From assembly GCA_027604005.1 (NCBI GenBank), contig JADGJT010000408.1:4969-18759 (forward strand): a stretch of 13,791 bases of DNA, read 5' to 3'. Positions 9,901 through 13,791 of this stretch are shown in pieces; within the stretch, counting starts at the first letter, position 1; every line of letters begins with the position of its first letter. The notes below the pieces were generated by a model. It made no database searches and had not been told where the DNA came from. It worked only from the letters and a program-made list of their open reading frames with translations. A program made the position numbers and the translations under genes. This stretch comes from Dinochytrium kinnereticum. Lineage: Eukaryota; Chytridiomycota; Chytridiomycetes; Chytridiales; Chytridiaceae.

Positions 9901-11682
9901 GAGGCAGTGGCGGTGAGGAGGGCGGGGAGGTGTCATTAGATAAAAGTTCGAGGTAGGGGTTCGTCAGTGGAGGTGAAGCAGGAGATTGGAGGTTAGGGCT
10001 GTTGCTCTTATCGGTGGTGTGCGGTTCGCACTCGTTGGGTTCTGGGGTGGGAGGCCCAAAACCAGAAGATACGTCGTCGTTATAGTCAGTTTGTGTCCCA
10101 CCAGCGATCCAAGGCAACTGTGTATGGATTGCAGGAGCTGTCCCATCCTTCTGATCACTACCACCACCTATAACCCCTCTCACAATATCCTCAACAACTT
10201 CAACAATCCCCTCCAACCCCCTCAAATGGCACCAAACAGCCTCATCCCTCTCCTCGAGATCGTTAAACCCTACCTCGACGCCTGTGACCATCATAGCGGC
10301 TCGAACCGTTGATTCAGCGGAGTGGGTAAGGGATTGGGTAAGAGTAGTAAGGAGGATTTCGGAGAGGAGGGGTTTGAGAAGGGGTGCAGTGAGTAAGTGG
10401 GTGGTGTAGGTTAGGAGTATTGAGGCGGTTTGGAGGAGGTAAGTAGCGGTTAGGAGTTTGGGGTTTTGGGGATTGGTGATATGGGGTGATTGGTTCGATA
10501 TATCCCCTAACGATGGCTTCGATGCGATAGAATCATCTGCAATAACCTCTCCCCCGACCACCTCATGCATATTGTAAAGAGTTTCAGAAAATGATAAAAT
10601 AGAAGAACAGGCTGGTGAAGTCGCCGACGTGTGCCTTGGCCGCGGCTTCTGGGGTAACCTTCTTCTCCTCCTCGCATCGTGAGACGTGAAATTTACATCT
10701 TCATCGTCGTCGTCCAGGATATCTTCGGATTCGTATGTCCAAGAACAAGGAGACGCGGGGGATGATACGTGAGGGTCGTGCATGGGAGGAGGTGAGAGAA
10801 TGTTGGTTGGTGAAGGGGAGGGATACGGTGGTTTATGGTGTAAGGTGATAGGGGTAGTGGGAATATGGGTGACTATGAGGGCTGCAGAGTTGAGGGAGGT
10901 TGTGATGGATCTTGCGAGAGAGAGAAGGTCTTGAATGGCTGCAATGGGGGCTGGTGTGGGTGGCTGGAGAAGTTGAGTGTTCGATAAAAAAAGAGGAAAA
11001 AATGCGAGGGTAAGAGATGGCTAGAACACACATTTTACAATAAGGAGTTTGACGACAGAAAAAATAAATAAAAGAATAAGGAAGGAAGCGAGTGTACAAG
11101 AAAGATGGTGGTGGGGAGATCATTCACCGTTGATGCTTGAGGCATGGCGTTTATCCAACCCACAAGATGGTTGGTCAGCTCGGATACCTGCATCTCCAAA
11201 TCATCCATCTCGCACTGCATCTTCTCCACCGCCTCCCTCTCCCTCTCGACCTCCACCCGCTGCCTCTCCGAAGCCACTTCATCCGTTTCCTCCTCAAAAA
11301 GCAACTCACAGTCCTCCTCCTCCTCCTCCTCCTCCTCCTCCTCCACGTCTTGCTCAGAGACATTATCAGGAGCAAAGGATGATGATGATGGTATTGGCGT
11401 GCAGAGGCTGAGAAGAGCGTTGGAGATGCGCAGGGCTTGATGGTGCAGCGAGTGAATGGAGTGGATGGGGTGTGGGGTGGGAGATGAGGGAGATGGATGG
11501 AGGTGGAGGAGGAGCGAGGAGAGGGTGATGATAGGACGAAGGGAGGCTGTCAGGACGGTTGCTCTAAAAGTTTGCTCCTCGAGGGATGCAGGTGGAGTGT
11601 GCTGTGCTGTAGTGGTTGCTGAAGCGGAAGAGGCGTCGAGCAGCAGCAGCAGCAGGGCGTCGCGCAGGAGGCGATGCAGCAT
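6949..11682 (-). CDS. Ras-family guanine nucleotide exchange factor, REM + CDC25 domains (4 exons)
   Basis: I join exons 11128-11682, 9094-10963, 7862-8970 and 6949-7596, giving 1393 residues; introns are phase 0, 1 and 0. Order: Leu-rich start, poly-Glu tract (114-123), predicted coiled coil (about 131-178), a long Ser/Pro-rich and helical middle with an SH3-type PPLPPK motif near 535-541, REM domain (about 740-898, ending METYRQCW...LRFLKEWV), a spacer with a Cys/His cluster (1010-1040), and the RasGEF catalytic domain (about 1089-1300). Catalytic-domain blocks seen: LDPLVIAQHLT; ERAGIVELFVGVAK joined to HAVSLRNLNASHAIISAL; SLHRLQKTW; IPWIGLHLRDI. Such proteins load GTP onto Ras or Rap GTPases, usually at membranes. 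The start ATG is chosen because TAG at 11701-11703 closes the frame upstream. The intron at 8971-9093 has an ideal CTAAC branch site. The target GTPase is unknown. Confidence 0.9.
7597..7861 (-). other. Long low-complexity intron in the RasGEF catalytic domain
   Basis: This 265-nt intron interrupts the catalytic domain between GVAK and HAVSL. The donor is AAG/GTAGGG, the acceptor ends AAAAACAG, and a GCTTAAC branch-like site lies near the 3' end. It is rich in T runs on the sense strand and holds in-frame stops, so it is not read through. It is the longest intron in the window. Confidence 0.85.
11314..11343 (-). repeat. Trinucleotide repeat encoding a poly-glutamate tract
   Basis: About ten GAG/GAA-type codons in the first RasGEF exon (CTC repeats on the plus strand) encode Glu114-Glu123. 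The acidic run continues into Glu-rich sequence before the coiled coil. Pure GAG units suggest replication slippage and possible length variation between strains. Confidence 0.85.
11638..11655 (-). repeat. CTG repeat encoding a six-leucine run
   Basis: Five CTG codons and one CTC (CAG repeats on the plus strand) encode Leu10-Leu15 of the RasGEF protein. The resulting N-terminus, MLHRLLRDALLLLLLD, could look like a signal peptide to a predictor, but the protein is expected to be cytosolic. Confidence 0.85.
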
Positions 11683-12160
11683 CGTCGTCTTCGTTGTCGT
11701 CTATGTGGAGGTGGTGGAGGAGGTGGTGGTGGTGGTGTGCCAGAGTGACGGCGTTGCCACAATGACGGTCTCCTGCGAGTCTGTCAATGAGGAGAATGGG
11801 CGGAGCACAGAGACGGCTGATGTGACAGATGATCAGTTAGTTGTCCTCTGAAAAGAGTCAGTGACAAGTCTGTGCTCTGACCAGTGTGTGACCGCACACG
11901 ACCGCTGCAGCACACAGACACAAATTGGAATAATTAAAAAAAGAAATAAACAAAATTATAATTATTATTGAAATAATTATTATTTGCTCTTGCACAAATT
12001 CTCCGTCCACCAATCAGCATGCGCCTTCATCCGAACCCTTCACCTTTCACAAATAAATTAATTATCGGAACTTTAATTCTTTAAGCTGCGAGTCGAGCGG
12101 TATCCGCTCCTCCTCATCGCCCCTTCATCCCGCCAAACTACTACTCCTCACTGCTCGCTT
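11683..12160. promoter_or_regulatory. Divergent promoter region between the RasGEF and the secreted oxygenase-like gene
   Basis: This 478-nt gap separates two divergently transcribed genes and should hold both promoters. The RasGEF-proximal part (to about 11900) is GC-rich and low in complexity (GGT/GTG runs). The centre (about 11930-12070) is strongly AT-rich with AATTATTATT-type sequence, consistent with a nucleosome-poor region. The part next to the secreted gene carries CCAAT and TATA elements. Confidence 0.6.
12010..12014 (+). promoter_or_regulatory. CCAAT box candidate
   Basis: ACCAATCA lies about 150 nt upstream of the TATA element and 200 nt upstream of the start codon of the secreted gene. 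CCAAT is bound by the HAP/NF-Y complex in fungi. Its position in the divergent promoter fits, but a five-base motif is weak evidence. Confidence 0.4.
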
Positions 12161-12168
12161 TATAAAAG
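12161..12168 (+). promoter_or_regulatory. TATA box of the secreted oxygenase-like gene
   Basis: TATAAAAG is a consensus TATA box 46 nt upstream of the ATG at 12214. That spacing would place transcription start near 12190-12200 and give a very short leader. Confidence 0.7.
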
Positions 12169-12213
12169 GTGCGCGCGAACCCATCCCTCGCCTCAGCTCC
12201 ACTGCACGCCTCC

Positions 12214-13361
12214 ATGCCTTACAAGCAACCCACCCTCCTCTTCCTCCTCGCCCTTCTGCCGTTCGCCCATGCCCACGGCAGCATGACCTTCCCACCCATC
12301 CGTCTCCTCCCAGGCGACGCTGCCAACGGCCTCACCTTTGCACGTTCACCCAACGACCAGCCCTGCCAAGGCCTTCCCCTCTCCGCTCCTCAAGCCACTA
12401 TCACCGCTTCCTCTTTTGACGTTCAGTATGTCCTCACCGCGCCTCACAGAGGGGGTTGCATCCTGTTCTTTTCAGTTGATGAGGGACTCACTTGGATGGA
12501 GATTGGGAGGGATGATCGGTGTGGGTTGGGTGACGGGGGTGTTATTCGAGCGAAGTTGGACCGAGGGGGGAGGTATGTCGGTGTTGTGAGGTGGTTTTAT
12601 GAGACGGATAACTTTACTGGGGAAAAGTATAACAATTGGTGAGTTTCTTGGATAGTTATGTTGAATTCTTTTCCTTACTTATTGGGTCTCGTTTCTCATA
12701 TTTTTCTCCTTGGGCTCTCTTCTCTTTAATTCTTAACAGCGCCGACGTGATGGTCGACATCCCCACAAGTGAAGCCATCCCATCACCTCCTCCATCTCTT
12801 CCAACCCAAAGCCTTTCAACCACCCCAATTTCTCTTCCTGAAATCTCCCTACCGTCCTCTTCCACCACCGTTCCCCAAGCTCCCTCTCCTCGCCCTCCCC
12901 CTCAACTCCCCCCTGCCACCTCAAGTCCTCAACAAACGCGCCCATCAATCTCCTTCCCAATCCCTCCTTCCCAAACCCGGGCATGCACCCACGGACAGTA
13001 CCGCTGCGCGTCCGCCTCTGACTACGAAATCTGCAACGCTGCAACGTGGAGCATCCCCCTTGGGTGTGGAAATGGTTTTAGGTGTGATGAGTCTCGGGGC
13101 GGTAGCCCTTGCGTACTTGATGAAGCTGGGGTGGGTGGAGAGATGCCGGAGATGACGACATCGAGGCCTGATTATACGCTGCCTGAGGCGAATAGACAGA
13201 AGTGCACCCGGCCAGGGACTTATCGGTGCGCTTCTGAGACGGAATATCGAATTTGTCAGGTAGATTTGACTTGGACAGATGCGCTATCTTGTGGGGTTGG
13301 GTTTGCCTGCCCTGGCGGTGGTGGTGATGGCATTGTGTCTTTGCCTTGTGTTGTACCCTGA
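12214..13361 (+). CDS. Secreted LPMO-like copper protein with two CBM19-like chitin-binding modules (2 exons)
   Basis: Exons 12214-12638 and 12740-13361 give 348 residues. A hydrophobic signal peptide ends FAHA, so cleavage after Ala20 exposes His21 as the mature N-terminus (HGSMTFPPIR), the hallmark of lytic polysaccharide monooxygenases. The second brace histidine is probably His78 (TAPHRGGC), and Tyr139 in YNNCADV matches the axial Tyr of the Y-x-x-C C-terminal strand seen in fungal LPMOs. After a Ser/Pro-rich linker (about 150-222), two modules with six Cys each follow (C224-C266 and C297-C345; motifs YRCASASDYEIC and YRCASETEYRIC), resembling CBM19 chitin-binding domains. The likely role is extracellular oxidation or binding of chitin-like polymer. 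At about 125 residues the domain is small for AA9, AA10 or AA11, and I cannot assign a family. The ATG at 12214 is preferred; the frame also extends upstream, but without an ATG. Confidence 0.88.
12639..12739 (+). other. Intron of the LPMO-like gene
   Basis: The intron is 101 nt with donor GTGAGT and acceptor TTAACAG, phase 2. Splicing forms Cys142 (TG/C) and joins YNN to CADVMVDI, restoring the conserved Y-x-x-C-A-D-V strand. Unspliced, the first frame stops at 12640-12642. Confidence 0.92.
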
Positions 13362-13791
13362 GCTTTTGACAGATGATTCAAGTTGCTTACTTCTTTGTTC
13401 ATATTCATTTAATTATTCTTTGTAACCTGGGTAGTATGTGAATGTATGTGCTGATGTATGTATTTGACCCGTTGGTTTGTAATAGCCAAGCCTGTTGTAT
13501 TAAATTATTTTCATTTTAACCACAACTTGTGGTGAACTTGTGGAGAGCCTCACCATACATTGAGACATTTATTGTCACCACGCTGCGGTGAATTAAATAC
13601 ACGGTTACTCGAGCTGTGATGAGGATGCTGTCTTTCTCATGCGCTCGCGTTGACAGCGAGAGTGCCTGAAAAAGGACCATAGGACTCTGAGGAAGACATG
13701 GCTTAGCGCATTCGTGTCGCGATGAAGCGGCACCAAGGTGTGGGAACAATTGTAGATTGTTTCCATATCATTTGTGCCAGAAGGATAAGAA
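13362..13791. other. 3' flank of the LPMO-like gene, no supported gene
   Basis: The first 150 nt are T-rich and hold TATGTA/TGTATG repeats (about 13433-13465) followed by TATTAAATTATTTT (about 13498), which resemble fungal polyadenylation efficiency and positioning elements. Beyond that are short inverted and direct repeats (13520-13543) and a minus-strand frame of 77 codons with no domain signal. Confidence 0.5.
13520..13543. repeat. Short palindrome plus direct repeat
   Basis: CCACAA-C-TTGTGG at 13520-13532 is a 6-bp inverted repeat. AACTTGTGG occurs at 13524-13532 and again at 13535-13543. A similar small inverted pair, TCACC...GGTGA, lies at 13575-13591. These could be protein-binding sites or chance; nothing ties them to a gene. 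Confidence 0.5.

Noticed and set aside
11049..11440. Several plus-strand frames rich in Ser, Leu or Pro
   Set aside because: They are the other frames of the GAG repeat and coiled-coil coding region of the RasGEF.
11550..11762. Minus-strand frame with a poly-proline start
   Set aside because: It is an alternative frame of the CTG and CCA repeats; the RasGEF frame from 11682 continues in register with downstream exons.
12169..12213. Upstream extension of the LPMO-like protein from a GTG codon at 12169
   Set aside because: It starts immediately after the TATA box, lacks an ATG and would bury the signal peptide; ATG 12214 gives a normal signal peptide.
13516..13749. Minus-strand frame of 77 codons at the right end
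   Set aside because: No domain, no signal peptide and no splice partner inside the window.

Overview
The window looks like nuclear DNA of a fungus, most plausibly a zoosporic early-diverging one (chytrid-like). The evidence is short GT-AG introns (mostly 50-180 nt), a multidomain Ras exchange factor, a secreted copper-oxygenase-like protein with CBM19-type chitin-binding modules, and two plant-like leucine-rich-repeat (LRR) membrane proteins. The lineage is inferred from gene content, not from a marker gene. I see no rRNA, tRNA, CRISPR array, virus or clear transposon.

Layout. (1) 129-2333, minus: a spliced gene of 7 exons for an LRR ectodomain, one membrane segment and a long proline-rich cytoplasmic tail. 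(2) 2737-5762, minus: a second gene of 15 exons for an LRR ectodomain, one membrane segment and a cytoplasmic SAM domain split by a probable GC-AG intron. (3) 5763-6948: mostly non-coding, holding the 5' flank of gene 2 and the 3' flank of the next gene. (4) 6949-11682, minus: a 4-exon gene for a RasGEF protein of about 1393 residues (N-terminal coiled coil, REM domain, CDC25-type catalytic domain). (5) 11683-12160: a divergent promoter region with CCAAT and TATA elements. (6) 12214-13361, plus: a 2-exon gene for a secreted protein with an N-terminal histidine-brace domain resembling lytic polysaccharide monooxygenases (LPMOs) and two six-cysteine CBM19-like modules. (7) 13362-13791: 3' flank with no supported gene.

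All four genes had to be spliced by hand; single open frames show only fragments. The models are mutually consistent. All internal junctions keep frame, total lengths are whole numbers of codons, and the two LRR genes use almost only phase-2 introns. In gene 2 each LRR is one exon.

Working together: the two LRR genes are tandem relatives with the same cap architecture but unrelated cytoplasmic tails (proline-rich versus SAM plus a PPxY motif). This suggests receptors or adhesion proteins that couple similar outside domains to different inside partners. Neither has a kinase domain. The RasGEF would activate Ras-type GTPases at membranes, and the secreted protein would bind or oxidise chitin-like polymers. 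Any functional link among them is speculation. The main uncertainties are the true 5' ends of both LRR genes (no signal peptide found) and the junctions just before their membrane segments.
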